Counted from the first letter of the stretch, positions 1-9,555 are shown. The stretch is 64,000 nucleotides of DNA from Flavobacterium psychrotolerans (GCF_003097635.1 NZ_QCZI01000001.1:359320-423319), one strand, 5' to 3'. Made by a program: numbers and translations. Notes: generated by a model not told the origin, from the letters alone.

Positions 1-378
1 TTGTTGCACCAATTGCCCGCCTCCAAATTTTTCTACTGGATCGCTACCGTCGTAAGAGGTTTCAAAAAACGCATCGTGTTTTTCGGCAGTTGCTCCAGTA
101 AGTGGTTGAAACCAGTGCGTATAATGTGTAACGCCTTTAGCCAAAGCCCACTCTTTCATACCCATCGCAATGTAATCCGCTAATTTTCTGTCTATTTTAG
201 TTCCATGTTGAACAGCACCTTGCACACCTTTAAAAGCATCCGGAGTCAAATATTGTCTCATTGCTTTGTCATTAAATACATTTGAACCAAAAAGAATTGA
301 TTTTTTGTCGGCCTCCTCAAATTGAACTAATTTTCTAGTTGAAGCTTCTTTTAAAGCTTGAAATCGTAATGTTGACAT
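1..378 (-). CDS. glnN: Glutamine synthetase type III, N-terminal part (runs off the window)
   Basis: Only the first 126 codons are present; the gene continues past the left edge. The translation begins MSTLRFQALKEAS and contains THYTHWFQPLTGATAEKHD, the hallmark N-terminal block of the large (about 730 residue) GSIII family, which condenses glutamate and ammonia to glutamine in the cytoplasm. The start is the ATG at 378, downstream of a good minus-strand -7 box (397-404). It is divergent from a second, unrelated-class glutamine synthetase at 576, so the two ammonia-assimilation enzymes share one intergenic region and may be regulated together. Family assignment is secure from sequence; co-regulation is inference. 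Confidence 0.93.
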   Translation of the reverse strand, partial: MSTLRFQALKEASTRKLVQFEEADKKSILFGSNVFNDKAMRQYLTPDAFKGVQGAVQHGTKIDRKLADYIAMGMKEWALAKGVTHYTHWFQPLTGATAEKHDAFFETSYDGSDPVEKFGGGQLVQQ

Positions 379-396
379 AATGTAGTAGTTTTTTAC

Positions 397-404
397 CAAA
401 GGTA
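397..404 (-). promoter_or_regulatory. -7 promoter box for the type III glutamine synthetase
   Basis: On the minus strand this reads TACCTTTG, matching the Bacteroidetes sigma-ABfr -7 consensus TAnnTTTG, 18 bp upstream of the ATG. No convincing -33 TTTG is visible at the right distance. Confidence 0.55.
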
Positions 405-533
405 ATTATTATTTTTAACATAAAAAATATAACAGATTCAAAATTTAACCCCCACAAAAATAGGGTATTCATAAAAGTGAGGACAATAAACACATATTTA
501 ACCCTAATCATTTACGCATATGTGCTTTTATTT

Positions 534-541
534 TATATTTG
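534..541 (+). promoter_or_regulatory. -7 promoter box for the type II glutamine synthetase
   Basis: TATATTTG, an exact match to TAnnTTTG, 34 bp before the chosen ATG at 576. It lies inside the longer open frame that starts at 477, which argues against that upstream start. Confidence 0.6.
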
Positions 542-575
542 CATAAAATATAACAACAAATTAATTAATATTATC

Positions 576-1592
576 ATGGCTAAAATAAAATTAGAGTACA
601 TTTGGTTAGATGGATACGAACCAACTCAAAATCTTAGAAGTAAAACTAAAGTTGAAGAGCACGAAAACTTCAAAGGAACTTTAGAAGAAATCGGAAACTG
701 GTCTTTTGATGGTTCATCTACGAAGCAAGCTGAAGGAGGCTCATCTGATTGTTTATTAATCCCTGTTGCTATTTATCCAGATCCAACCCGCATCAACGGA
801 TACTTGGTGATGACCGAAGTTATGTATGCAGATGGTACTCCACACTCTTCTAACGGTAGAGCTACTATTGATGACGATGGGGATTTCTGGTTCGGTTTCG
901 AACAAGAGTATTTCATTATGGATACAAAAACATTATTACCTCTAGGATTTCCAATAGGAGGCTACCCAGCTCCACAAGGGATGTACTACTGTTCAGTAGG
1001 TGGTAAAAACACTCACGGAAGACAACTAGTAGAAGAGCATGCCGATTTATGTATCGCTGCCGGAATTAACTTTGAAGGTATCAATCAAGAAGTTGCTTGT
1101 GGCCAATGGGAATTTCAATTATTTGCCCAAGGTGCTAAAAAAGCAGGTGATGAAATATGGATTGCCCGATATTTATTAGATCGTTTGACTGAAAAATATG
1201 GTTATTATATTGAATACCACCCAAAACCATTAGGAGATACCGATTGGAATGGTTCAGGTATGCACGCTAACTTCTCTAATGAAGTTTTAAGAACATGTGG
1301 AGATCAAGCAACATACGAAAAAATATGTGAAGCTTTCCGACCAGTTGTAGAAGAACATATTGCTGTTTATGGTGCTTATAACGAGCAACGTTTAACCGGC
1401 AAGCATGAAACGGCTTCTATTCATGATTTCTCATACGGAGTTTCTGATAGAGGATGTTCAATCCGTATTCCTTTAATGACTGTTCAAAAAGGATGGAAAG
1501 GATGGTTAGAGGACAGAAGACCTGCTTCAAACGGTGATCCTTACAAAATTGCTGCAAGAATTGTTAAAACTGTTAAAACTGCTTTAATCTAA
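576..1592 (+). CDS. glnA: Glutamine synthetase, type II (eukaryote-like)
   Basis: A 338-residue ATP-dependent glutamate-ammonia ligase of the short GSII class (family length about 330-370). Visible motifs in order are the Asp loop WSFDGSSTKQA, the metal-binding GFEQEYF, the ATP/glutamate block NGSGMHAN, the glutamate flap NEQRLTGKHETA and the arginine segment RGCSIRIP. The frame is open from 477, but MAKIKLEYIW at 576 is the natural family start and lies downstream of the -7 box at 534-541. A strong hairpin terminator follows. The gene is divergent from the GSIII gene. GSII in bacteria is less common than GSI, but flavobacteria often carry GSII and GSIII together. Confidence 0.95.
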   Translation: MAKIKLEYIWLDGYEPTQNLRSKTKVEEHENFKGTLEEIGNWSFDGSSTKQAEGGSSDCLLIPVAIYPDPTRINGYLVMTEVMYADGTPHSSNGRATIDDDGDFWFGFEQEYFIMDTKTLLPLGFPIGGYPAPQGMYYCSVGGKNTHGRQLVEEHADLCIAAGINFEGINQEVACGQWEFQLFAQGAKKAGDEIWIARYLLDRLTEKYGYYIEYHPKPLGDTDWNGSGMHANFSNEVLRTCGDQATYEKICEAFRPVVEEHIAVYGAYNEQRLTGKHETASIHDFSYGVSDRGCSIRIPLMTVQKGWKGWLEDRRPASNGDPYKIAARIVKTVKTALI

Positions 1593-1618
1593 AAATAGCA
1601 TTATAATTCCGACTCATT

Positions 1619-1652
1619 AAAAAGTGCCTTCTCAAATGGAGGCACTTTTTTT
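1619..1652 (+). terminator. Rho-independent terminator after glnA
   Basis: A perfect 9-bp stem (AAAGTGCCT paired with AGGCACTTT) with a 10-base loop and a following run of T. Confidence 0.9.
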
Positions 1653-1717
1653 ATGCATTATAATTATTAAAAACATAACTTTATACGAATATAGTCCGAA
1701 GTTCAAAGATCAAAAAG

Positions 1718-1725
1718 TATCTTTG
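1718..1725 (+). promoter_or_regulatory. -7 promoter box for the TerC-family gene
   Basis: TATCTTTG, matching TAnnTTTG, 24 bp before the start codon. The short leader has no room for a yybP-ykoY-type manganese riboswitch such as precedes alx in enterobacteria. Confidence 0.55.
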
Positions 1726-1748
1726 CAACCTACAAAAATAACAACGAT

Positions 1749-2696
1749 ATGATGGTCTGGATTTGCTTTTTATTAGGTGTTTTTATATTTCTTGCCTTGG
1801 ATTTGGGCGTATTCAACAAGACACCACATGTTATTAGCACAAAAGAGGCCAGCAAATGGACTGCCATTTGGGTTTCTATGTCCTTTGCGTTTTCAGGTGT
1901 TATTTATTGGTTGTACAGCACTAGTTATGTTACAAATCCTGATGGATTAAAACCGACTACAGCCATGATTAAATACATCACGGGCTATTTGATTGAATTG
2001 TCTTTAAGCGTTGACAATATTTTTGTGATTGCTATCATATTTTCATCGTTCAAAATACCAAAAAAATACCAGCATCGTGTTTTATTTTGGGGGATTTTAG
2101 GGGCTATCATTTTTAGGGGATTGATGATTTACTTTGGTGTTCTTTTGATAAACAAATTCAGTTGGACTAACTACCTTTTTGGGGCTTTTTTGATTTTTAC
2201 GGCTTTAAAAATGCTATTTATCAATGATGGAGAAGAATTCAATCCAAAAAAATCTATTGTATATAGGACATTAGGCAAAATAATCCCAATCTCACATCAA
2301 ACCGATAAAGAACATTTTTTTATAAAAATAGATTCCAAAACATTTGCCACCACTCTATTTGTAGCGTTAGTTGTAATCGAAGTGATGGATGTGGTATTTG
2401 CCGTTGATAGTGTTCCGGCAATATTAGCGATTACATCCGACCCGTTTTTAGTATTCAGCTCTAATATTTTCGCCATTTTAGGCTTGCGTTCCATGTATTT
2501 CTTTTTAGCGAATATGTTGGAAAAATTCAGTTATTTGGAATTCAGTTTAATCTCAATCCTGAGTTTCGTTGGATTAAAAATGGTACTGCGGGATTTTATC
2601 GAAATACCGGAATGGGTTTCGTTAACGTTTATTGCCTTATCACTAATCGTTGGGATTATAGTTTCATTAAAAATGGATGGAAAAGAAAAAGATTAA
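1749..2696 (+). CDS. TerC/Alx-family integral membrane protein
   Basis: A 315-residue polytopic membrane protein of the TerC/Alx family, linked in other bacteria to manganese export and tellurite resistance. The two diagnostic acidic membrane motifs are present: ELSLSVDNIFV around residue 89 and EVMDVVFAVDSVPAI around residues 211-225, followed by a conserved GLRSMYF arginine (247). These Asp residues are the presumed metal-binding sites. The gene is monocistronic. Start may be residue 1 or 2 (MMVW). The exact substrate cannot be told from sequence. Confidence 0.88.
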   Translation: MMVWICFLLGVFIFLALDLGVFNKTPHVISTKEASKWTAIWVSMSFAFSGVIYWLYSTSYVTNPDGLKPTTAMIKYITGYLIELSLSVDNIFVIAIIFSSFKIPKKYQHRVLFWGILGAIIFRGLMIYFGVLLINKFSWTNYLFGAFLIFTALKMLFINDGEEFNPKKSIVYRTLGKIIPISHQTDKEHFFIKIDSKTFATTLFVALVVIEVMDVVFAVDSVPAILAITSDPFLVFSSNIFAILGLRSMYFFLANMLEKFSYLEFSLISILSFVGLKMVLRDFIEIPEWVSLTFIALSLIVGIIVSLKMDGKEKD

Positions 2697-2777
2697 AAAA
2701 TAATGCCTAATAAATTCTAAATAAAAAAGGAGCCGAAAATAAATTAGCCCCCTTTGATTATCGAAATAATGTATTTT

Positions 2778-3305
2778 TTAGTTCAGTACTTTTACTTGTG
2801 TATCATTAATGTTGTATGCTTTTATTACTGCATCATAATCGTTTAAATCTACTTTTCTTGTGCTTTTTCCAGAAAAATAACCCGGTACAATCACAATCCT
2901 GAAGGTTTGACTTTGTATGTAAGTAGGAGTTTGGGATAAATCATAAGTACCCCCAGCGTAAATGGTAAAGTCTTCCTTGCTAAAATCATAGTCATAATCC
3001 AATTCTCCTTGAGACAGGAATAAGGTTCTGGGAATTAATTGCCAAATTGGTGTTGATGCGTCAATCGTCCCTGAAAGTCTATAAATTAAGATGTTGTCTG
3101 ACGCATAAATTTGAGGATTTAAAGTCTGGTAAATGTTATATCCTTTATTTGCATCATATCCGAAATTTATATTTTTGAGTTCAAAAACTTCGCTTTCCGC
3201 ACTATAACCATTTTGTCCGTTTGCACCGGGCATCCCTTGAGGCCCTTCGCAACTTGAGAATACTGTCAATACAACAACCGCTAACAATGCAACTATCTTT
3301 TTCAT
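2778..3305 (-). CDS. Lipoprotein with a short collagen-like segment
   Basis: A 175-residue predicted SpII lipoprotein with lipobox LTVFSSC (Cys19), so membrane-anchored. Right after the lipidated cysteine comes a short Gly-X-Y run (GPQGMPGANGQNG), a stub of collagen-like repeat, then about 135 residues without a family I recognise. Related flavobacterial lipoproteins carry the same Gly-X-Y stub before a beta-rich domain. Function is unknown. No other gene is obviously co-transcribed. Confidence 0.8.
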   Translation of the reverse strand: MKKIVALLAVVVLTVFSSCEGPQGMPGANGQNGYSAESEVFELKNINFGYDANKGYNIYQTLNPQIYASDNILIYRLSGTIDASTPIWQLIPRTLFLSQGELDYDYDFSKEDFTIYAGGTYDLSQTPTYIQSQTFRIVIVPGYFSGKSTRKVDLNDYDAVIKAYNINDTQVKVLN

Positions 3306-3495
3306 AACTACTAATTTTATTTAATGATTTATAAAAGTATCCCAAAAATCAAACCAAAATATCAATTTAACTGAATTTTAATGAAATTAATATTTATTAT
3401 GTTTGTATACGAGAAAGGAGCTGAAAAAATTTAATAGCATTACCTATTATACTATAAGAAGAGTAGTGTAAAATGACATTAAAATAACAAAGACA

Positions 3496-4047
3496 ATGAA
3501 ACTATATATGATATTATTGGGTTGTAGACCCAAAGGTCGCTTTACGGAACAACACGATATTTTTTTTGGTATTGGGAATTCTTTAGCAGAATTAATCCCA
3601 GAAATGAAAGCTTCTTGGCCGGAAGCCAAAGGTAAAATCCATGTTGATTCTTGGCGGGAAGTTACTGCCGTTACCAATCATAAAATTGAAATTGTCCCCA
3701 GAAATACTGCTCCCGCAAATAGTACGCAACTATTTTTCATAAACCTTGGTGGGTACAAAGAAAATGAATTTGAAGAGTACCATTATAAAATACTCGCAGT
3801 TGGAGACACTTTAGCGGAAGCTTCAAAAAAGGCCAAGACCACTTCATTTTACAAACATTTTGGGTTTAAAGGGGCCACTTCTCATATTGATGACAAATAT
3901 GGCGTTGATGTTGATGAAATCTATAGCGTAAAAGATATTTTGTCTTTAAATCTAAAAGAAAAATATGAGTTGAAAATTTCAAAAAGCGATATTATTCTTG
4001 AAGAAGACCTATTGCATATTGGATATTTGAAATTGGAAAAACTGTAA
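3496..4047 (+). CDS. DUF1543 domain-containing protein
   Basis: A 183-residue soluble protein beginning MKLYMILLGCRPKGRFTEQ, typical of the DUF1543 family. The family fold is a repeated half-domain: the first half has FFGIGNSLAELIPEMKASWP and the second half echoes it with ILAVGDTLAEASKKAK. No signal peptide and no catalytic motif are visible. It stands alone and converges on the lipoprotein gene at 4127-4864, sharing the terminator between them. Function unknown. Confidence 0.82.
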   Translation: MKLYMILLGCRPKGRFTEQHDIFFGIGNSLAELIPEMKASWPEAKGKIHVDSWREVTAVTNHKIEIVPRNTAPANSTQLFFINLGGYKENEFEEYHYKILAVGDTLAEASKKAKTTSFYKHFGFKGATSHIDDKYGVDVDEIYSVKDILSLNLKEKYELKISKSDIILEEDLLHIGYLKLEKL

Positions 4048-4067
4048 ATGACCCTTTGTCAAAAAGT

Positions 4068-4102
4068 AAAAAGCTGTCCAAAAAAATCTGGACAGCTTTT
4101 TT
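4068..4102. terminator. Bidirectional terminator between convergent genes
   Basis: A perfect stem (GCTGTCCA with TGGACAGC) flanked by A and T runs so that it works on both strands, between the DUF1543 gene and the lipoprotein gene. Confidence 0.9.
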
Positions 4103-4126
4103 AGCTTTTAAGATATTGATAAACAA

Positions 4127-4864
4127 TTATAATGTACGATGTCCATTTGTTGTAACTGTATTGTTATTTCCATCAAGAAAAGATCCATGCAGTACATCTC
4201 CAGCAACGACACCAACGACTGTTCCGTTTTCATCGATAATTTGATTGCTTGTGGAATAAGTCCCTTTTATTTCTCCCGTAACAGAATCAGTACCCTTTTT
4301 CACAATTCCACCCCATTTCCCTATTCCCTTAGAAAGTAAGATATTAAAAGTTCCTGATTCTCCCGTTTTAGAATAGGTCCCCTCAAAGGCTTCAATCAAA
4401 GATGTTGAAGTCTCTTTATATAAATTGAAAACCGCATTTGGATGTCCTGGAATACTTGAGGATACAATTACAGGAGTAGAACCTCCCAACCCTACTGAGA
4501 AAGTCATGGTTATTGGACTTCCATTAAAAGTTCCTGTAAAAGGAGCAACATATGATTGACCGTCAACGATACTTACATTTGATGTTAATGCTACACTAAC
4601 TCCATCCAAAACCATTGTGGCGGTAATCGTATTGCTACCGTTTTGTATATTAATGGCAATTGTACCGGTAGACCCCACTACGATTCCTTTATAAATCCCC
4701 TTTACGCTTACGTCATTAACGGCCAGGGCTTCTGGAGTAGTTTTGCAGGTCAAACAAGTGTAAACTGGATCAGGTGTTTTTTCATCCTTTGAACAAGAAG
4801 AAGTAAAAAAAAGGAATCCAGTAAAAAAAACAAGTAAAGCGATTGTTTTGTTAAAAATTTTCAT
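4127..4864 (-). CDS. Uncharacterised lipoprotein
   Basis: A 245-residue protein with a signal peptide and lipobox FTSSC (Cys24), so a predicted membrane lipoprotein. After a CLTCKTTPEA segment the body is Gly/Thr/Ser-rich with many short beta-like strands and two regions of similar flavour (GIYKGIVVGSTGTI and GTYSKTGESGTF), suggesting a repeated beta-sandwich or barrel. I do not recognise a named family. It lies upstream of, and in the same direction as, the two-component pair's response regulator gene, but about 130 bp separate them. Confidence 0.75.
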   Translation of the reverse strand: MKIFNKTIALLVFFTGFLFFTSSCSKDEKTPDPVYTCLTCKTTPEALAVNDVSVKGIYKGIVVGSTGTIAINIQNGSNTITATMVLDGVSVALTSNVSIVDGQSYVAPFTGTFNGSPITMTFSVGLGGSTPVIVSSSIPGHPNAVFNLYKETSTSLIEAFEGTYSKTGESGTFNILLSKGIGKWGGIVKKGTDSVTGEIKGTYSTSNQIIDENGTVVGVVAGDVLHGSFLDGNNNTVTTNGHRTL

Positions 4865-4994
4865 AAAACGTTATTTATTGGTTAGTAATTTTTGTGCTTC
4901 TTAGGGCTATTTTTATCAGGTAAATATAATAGTCAAGATTTTACTGACAATAACCAAAAAGTAGTAATTTTATAAAAAGCGGAAAAACTTTATA

Positions 4995-5624
4995 TTATTT
5001 AGTGAATGTCTTATTTAAAGCTTCTGTTCTTGAATTTACTTGTAGTTTTTCGTAAATATTTCGAATATGGGTTCTCACTGTCTCCGTACTTAAAAATAAT
5101 TTATCAGCAATTTCTTTGTATCGTAATCCTTGCGATAACAAATTTAGAATTTCTTTTTCGCGTTCAGAAAGTTTTCGTAATTCACAATTCTCCTTATTTT
5201 GAGTATGAAATGAAGTTACAACTTTACGGGCAATATGGCTACTCATGGGAGACCCGCCTTGGTATACTTCTACAATGGCATCTAACATTTTTGACATAGA
5301 GGTAGTTTTTGTCAAATAGCCTGTCGCACCAGCCTTGAGGGCCTTAAAAACGAAATCGGTATCTTCAAATGAAGTGCACATGATAAATCGGACACCATTC
5401 GCTTTAGACATTAATTCAGCAACACATTCAATTCCGCTCTTGCCTGGAAGATGAATATCCATTAATACTACGTCTAGATCTAAAGACGGAATCGCATGAA
5501 TGGCTTCTTCTGCTGTTTCAAAAGCATGCAGACAACTAAACCCCTCGCTCCCATTTATAAATGCAACAAATCCTTCCCTAATTTGCCTTTCATCTTCAAC
5601 AATTCCTACATTTATTCTCATCAT
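4995..5624 (-). CDS. LuxR/NarL-family response regulator
   Basis: A 209-residue transcription factor with an N-terminal receiver domain and a C-terminal LuxR-type HTH. The phospho-acceptor is Asp56 in [10 protein letters not shown]; Lys106 lies in GYLTKTT. The HTH begins with LSEREKEIL (about 152-160) and has recognition helix [16 protein letters not shown]. It lies 68 bp downstream of a HisKA_3 kinase on the same strand, which is almost certainly its partner. Start could be residue 1 or 2. Target genes are not visible; the neighbouring lipoprotein gene (4127-4864) is a candidate only by position. Confidence 0.93.
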   Translation of the reverse strand: MMRINVGIVEDERQIREGFVAFINGSEGFSCLHAFETAEEAIHAIPSLDLDVVLMDIHLPGKSGIECVAELMSKANGVRFIMCTSFEDTDFVFKALKAGATGYLTKTTSMSKMLDAIVEVYQGGSPMSSHIARKVVTSFHTQNKENCELRKLSEREKEILNLLSQGLRYKEIADKLFLSTETVRTHIRNIYEKLQVNSRTEALNKTFTK

Positions 5625-5692
5625 TCCAAAATTAATTTATAAAAAATTAGAAATACAACCTAAGTGGTTTTTTGTAAAAAATGGAACTCCTG

Positions 5693-7468
5693 CTATATTT
5701 CTAATATTTTTTGAAGAGAAACCAAAATACGAACCTCTGTACCTTCATCTTTTTTACTAGTAATATTAAACATACCACCTATTTTAACGATGCGACTCTG
5801 CATATTCCGCAATCCATTTCCTTTTCCATTTCCCTCATGACCAACACCATTATCCCTGATGGTGATACATAAGTACTCCTCTGTTAGACTAACATCAAAA
5901 AACACTTGGGTAGCTTTCGAATGCTTGGAAATATTGTTTAATGCTTCTTTTATTACCATAAATAATTCTCGGTGGCTTTCCTTGCGGATTGCTGTTTGCG
6001 GTATATTATCTGGAATCGTATATTTTATATCAATAGAAAAATCTTCTAAATAATCCGTAGAATATTCTCGTATGCGCGCGAGAGAATTCCCTAAAGTTGT
6101 ATTATCCGGGTTCAAAGCCCATATCAAATCACGCATATTTTCGATCATTTTTTGGGCCGTTTCTTTGACTGCTTCGCTATTGCACCTAATGTCCGGAAAG
6201 CATTCCGTTTTTTGGTAGATAATTTCACTTAAAAAATTTATTTTAGACAAACCAGCCCCTAAATCATCATGAATATCTTTTGCTATCCGTAGTCTTTCAT
6301 ACTCTTCTGTTTCCCAAATTATTTTTTCTTTTATAAGCTGATTTTTTAAGTTTTGATTTTTTTTCCAAAAATAAGCAATGATAGTCAAACCCAGTAACAA
6401 AAGTAAAAATGCGGTAATCTGATTATTCTTTCTTGAAATTTGTAAATTTTGTTCTGAAATTTTCAAATCTTTTATTTTTCTTTCCTGATACAGTAGTTTT
6501 ATTTCCTCCTCTTTCAATTTGGTTTCATATTTGATTTGTATCTCAGCAAGCTGACCCGATCGATTCGTGTTTATAAAAGCGTCTTTTTCTTGCTCATAGA
6601 GCTTCCTATATTCAATAGCCTTGGCAAACTGATTTAGTTTTTCATAAGCGGTGGATATTCCCGAATTTGACTCGATAATAATTTCTTGTGCATTTATTAA
6701 TTTTGCATTTTTATACGCTAATTGGCACAATTCAAGTGACTTTAAATAGTTGCCAGTTAAAGCATAAACATTTCCTAGATTATTTTGATTGGCTGCAATC
6801 ATGAACTTGTCGTCTAAATTTTTAGACAACACTAGTGCCGCTTCATAATTCTTAATTGACTGCGGATAATTCTTAAGAAATTTATATACAATCGCTAAAT
6901 TATTAAGAACCATCGATATTTTTCCTTTATCGTTTTTTGATTTGTATATTTTAAACGCATTTTTATACATTGTTAATGCCATGGGATAATTAAGTTGCTG
7001 TTCATAAACTATTCCCATATTGTTCTGACAATCGGCCATAAGCAATAAATCTTTCATTTGCTTTGCAAGTTCAAAAGAACGAACATAATACTGCATTGCA
7101 TTCCCAAAATCTCTTTGTTCTTCATATAAAGCTCCAATGTTTTTGTATGTTTTTGCAATATTTAGTTTATCGCTACATTGCTTTGAAATGGACAACGATA
7201 GAAAATAATTCTTAAGGGATTGTTCTGATTTTCCAATTCTAGAAAACACATTGCCTAAATTATTATAGGCTTTGCCTAATAATTTGTCATCCCCTGATTT
7301 TTTTGAAAGGACAGCACATTTCTGAAATAGCGCAACCGCTTCCTGATAGTTTCCCTTTGAATACGTCACAACACCAGCCTTCATAAGATTTTCAGCCTCG
7401 AAACCCGTTTGTGAAAAACAAAATAAACCGTATAATAAAATTAAAATAAGTACGTATTTTTTTATCAT
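5693..7468 (-). CDS. TPR-repeat sensor histidine kinase (HisKA_3)
   Basis: A 591-residue hybrid of the common Bacteroidetes design: signal peptide (1-20, ending CFSQ), about seven tetratricopeptide repeats (roughly 25-290) that would sit in the periplasm, a coiled-coil stretch (300-345), one membrane helix (351-368), a HisKA_3 dimerisation domain with phospho-acceptor His400 in AKDIHDDLGAGLSK, and a HATPase_c domain (EALNNISKHSKA N box; DNGVGHEGNGKGNGL G boxes). It presumably senses an envelope signal through the TPR region and phosphorylates the adjacent LuxR-type regulator. The signal is unknown. Confidence 0.93.
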   Translation of the reverse strand: MIKKYVLILILLYGLFCFSQTGFEAENLMKAGVVTYSKGNYQEAVALFQKCAVLSKKSGDDKLLGKAYNNLGNVFSRIGKSEQSLKNYFLSLSISKQCSDKLNIAKTYKNIGALYEEQRDFGNAMQYYVRSFELAKQMKDLLLMADCQNNMGIVYEQQLNYPMALTMYKNAFKIYKSKNDKGKISMVLNNLAIVYKFLKNYPQSIKNYEAALVLSKNLDDKFMIAANQNNLGNVYALTGNYLKSLELCQLAYKNAKLINAQEIIIESNSGISTAYEKLNQFAKAIEYRKLYEQEKDAFINTNRSGQLAEIQIKYETKLKEEEIKLLYQERKIKDLKISEQNLQISRKNNQITAFLLLLLGLTIIAYFWKKNQNLKNQLIKEKIIWETEEYERLRIAKDIHDDLGAGLSKINFLSEIIYQKTECFPDIRCNSEAVKETAQKMIENMRDLIWALNPDNTTLGNSLARIREYSTDYLEDFSIDIKYTIPDNIPQTAIRKESHRELFMVIKEALNNISKHSKATQVFFDVSLTEEYLCITIRDNGVGHEGNGKGNGLRNMQSRIVKIGGMFNITSKKDEGTEVRILVSLQKILEI

Positions 7469-7625
7469 TCTCTAAAAATACGATAATATATATTGATTAT
7501 TAACATTTTTTCAGATCTTGACTAAAATAAATATATTAATTTATCATCTATAAAATACTACATAAGTAGTATTTTATTATTTTAAAAATAGTTCAACTTT
7601 GATTATCAATTTTAAATCAAACAAA

Positions 7626-9251
7626 ATGAAAACTATCTACCTTGGAATCTCATTCTTATTCTTCATTATCGGCACCACAAATGCCCAAGAAATTAAAGAA
7701 ACAGTCGAACCGCTTTCTAAAAAAGCCCAAAAAGGATATATGTACGATGTTTCTAAGGATGATTCGGGAAACAGTGACATTACCTTTAAAATGAAGGTGG
7801 ACAAAAAAAGTGATGCCGTGACATTTGAAAAATACAGTTTTGACAAAAATCTAAAATTTAATGCTGCTGCTGATACTCAAGAAAGAAAAGAACAGAAAGA
7901 AGATATTGAACGTACCTCTTTTAGCGCCTATGTTGGCGGCACCAGTTCTTTTGACGTACTGAGCATGAAACTTAAGTTGAACAAGATAGTTCGTTTAAAA
8001 ACATGGAATCACGAAAAGCAGGTTTACATGACTAAGAAAATAATTTCGGATGAAACCTTAAAACCAAGGAATGATAATGGAAAAGTATATTACGGTTATG
8101 CTTCCTATTCCTCTTTTGACGACACAAAAAATGACCTTTTTGCACTTGCTAAAATGGAATCGAAAGATAAAAAACAGGCCGACCAATTTCTTGTTCTTAT
8201 GATTAACGACAAACTGGAATTAAAAGAAAAAATGCTTGATCTAAATGGCTCCTACTCCCTTGTGTTTTGTCAGCAAATGCCAAGTGAAAATATTGTCATG
8301 GTGTTTGCTCCAAACAAAGGAGCTTTAAACGTTTCCAATTATGTCTATTATCAATTTGATATTGAAGGTAATATCAAAAATAAAATTGAATTTAAAAGCC
8401 CCGCATCAGCACTTTTACTAACATCTGCTTATGAAAAAGACGGAAATGTATATTTCTTCGGCTCATCAACCAAATCGAAAGATCCTTTCCAAGAAGTATT
8501 TAATGAATATGCTTCAATCTATAATCCTGGTGCTGGTGCAGATGGAAACAGTAAATTATATTTGAAATGGAAAAAATCACTAGATGAAGATATGGATAAT
8601 TTTCATTTGCTAAAATTCAGTGGTAACCAACTGACATTTGCTTCAACCACGGCTGTACCTGAATTCAAATCGAAATTCAAAACAGCCCCTGGAGACAAAG
8701 GAGCCAGCGTATATAAAGGCAAAAATTTCTTCATAGAGAATTTTTTTGTCACTGCTTCTGAAGATTATCTGGTAGCGGGGCAATTAACCAGTTCCGTAAA
8801 TATGGGTATGGGAAATCCAATGGATTCTTATGAAGACATTCTTTGTTTTCATTTTGACAAAAACGGAAATTTAAAAGCACAATATGGTATTGGTAAAATG
8901 AATAATGATAAGAAAAGTGAAATATTTAATATGAAGCAACAATTTTACCCTTCCCCCGATGGTCGTAGCTTGTATTGGGAACTTTTGGAAATAAAAGGTT
9001 TCAAAGGTTATGAATCATTTCTGGACGCTTATACTGGTTATACTACTTTTTACCCGCTCTATTTCCCTCGAATCGTTAAAATTGAATTGTCAAATTCTAC
9101 TCTTGGAGCAGTAAAAGCACTTGGTGATGGGAAATATTTCCTAAAAAGAGATTTCCCTAGATTACTTGACCCAAAAGAAAATAGCATCACCTATATAGGG
9201 CTTGATGAGGATTGGGAAAAACTCTGGATTGGAAAAATAATACTTCAATAA
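7626..9251 (+). CDS. Large exported protein of unknown function
   Basis: A 541-residue protein with a cleavable signal peptide (MKTIYLGISFLFFIIGTTNAQ). The frame is open from 7599, but the ATG at 7626 begins the signal peptide directly. The mature part contains many repeated strand-turn units of the type YYQFDIEGNIKNKIEF and CFHFDKNGNLKAQYG, as in beta-propeller-like flavobacterial proteins. No catalytic motif and no T9SS C-terminal sorting domain are seen. It is monocistronic and divergent from the histidine kinase, which may link its expression to that system; this is only positional. Confidence 0.8.
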   Translation: MKTIYLGISFLFFIIGTTNAQEIKETVEPLSKKAQKGYMYDVSKDDSGNSDITFKMKVDKKSDAVTFEKYSFDKNLKFNAAADTQERKEQKEDIERTSFSAYVGGTSSFDVLSMKLKLNKIVRLKTWNHEKQVYMTKKIISDETLKPRNDNGKVYYGYASYSSFDDTKNDLFALAKMESKDKKQADQFLVLMINDKLELKEKMLDLNGSYSLVFCQQMPSENIVMVFAPNKGALNVSNYVYYQFDIEGNIKNKIEFKSPASALLLTSAYEKDGNVYFFGSSTKSKDPFQEVFNEYASIYNPGAGADGNSKLYLKWKKSLDEDMDNFHLLKFSGNQLTFASTTAVPEFKSKFKTAPGDKGASVYKGKNFFIENFFVTASEDYLVAGQLTSSVNMGMGNPMDSYEDILCFHFDKNGNLKAQYGIGKMNNDKKSEIFNMKQQFYPSPDGRSLYWELLEIKGFKGYESFLDAYTGYTTFYPLYFPRIVKIELSNSTLGAVKALGDGKYFLKRDFPRLLDPKENSITYIGLDEDWEKLWIGKIILQ

Positions 9252-9274
9252 AAAGTACTCAAGCAAGTGAAAAA

Positions 9275-9310
9275 ATACCGATTGAAAATTAATTTTTCAG
9301 TCGGTTTTTT
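9275..9310 (+). terminator. Terminator after the large exported protein gene
   Basis: An imperfect stem, ACCGATTGAAAA with TTTTTCAGTCGGT, then a run of T. The rest of the 9311-9555 gap is AT-rich and otherwise holds only a short perfect inverted repeat, ATTTTAA-TG-TTAAAAT at 9469-9484, of unknown meaning. Confidence 0.8.
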
Positions 9311-9555
9311 AATTTTAGGAGTGCTTTGAGTTTGGCAATAAACATTAATTAAGTAGTTTATTTTTACTTGATATTGCAATGTGCTAAATGAAGTATATAC
9401 AGTAAGACTACCTTAAATTAAAGTTATTTTGTTTTTTTATATGCTTTACATTCGTATTTGGTAACATCATTTTAATGTTAAAATAAATCAAACAACCATG
9501 CTTGTATCGATTTATAGTTGGAATTTTGCAGGGTTAATTTAAACAAAACAATTAG

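Noticed and set aside
477..575. Upstream extension of the type II glutamine synthetase
   Set aside because: It would place a -7 promoter box inside the gene and add 33 residues not found in the family.
1653..1748. Metal-sensing riboswitch upstream of the TerC-family gene
   Set aside because: The leader after the -7 box is about 20 nt, too short for a yybP-ykoY fold, and no matching helices are seen.
2297..2494. 65-residue frame antisense to the TerC gene
   Set aside because: Lies wholly inside a well supported membrane-protein gene and has low-complexity Thr/Asn content typical of a shadow frame.
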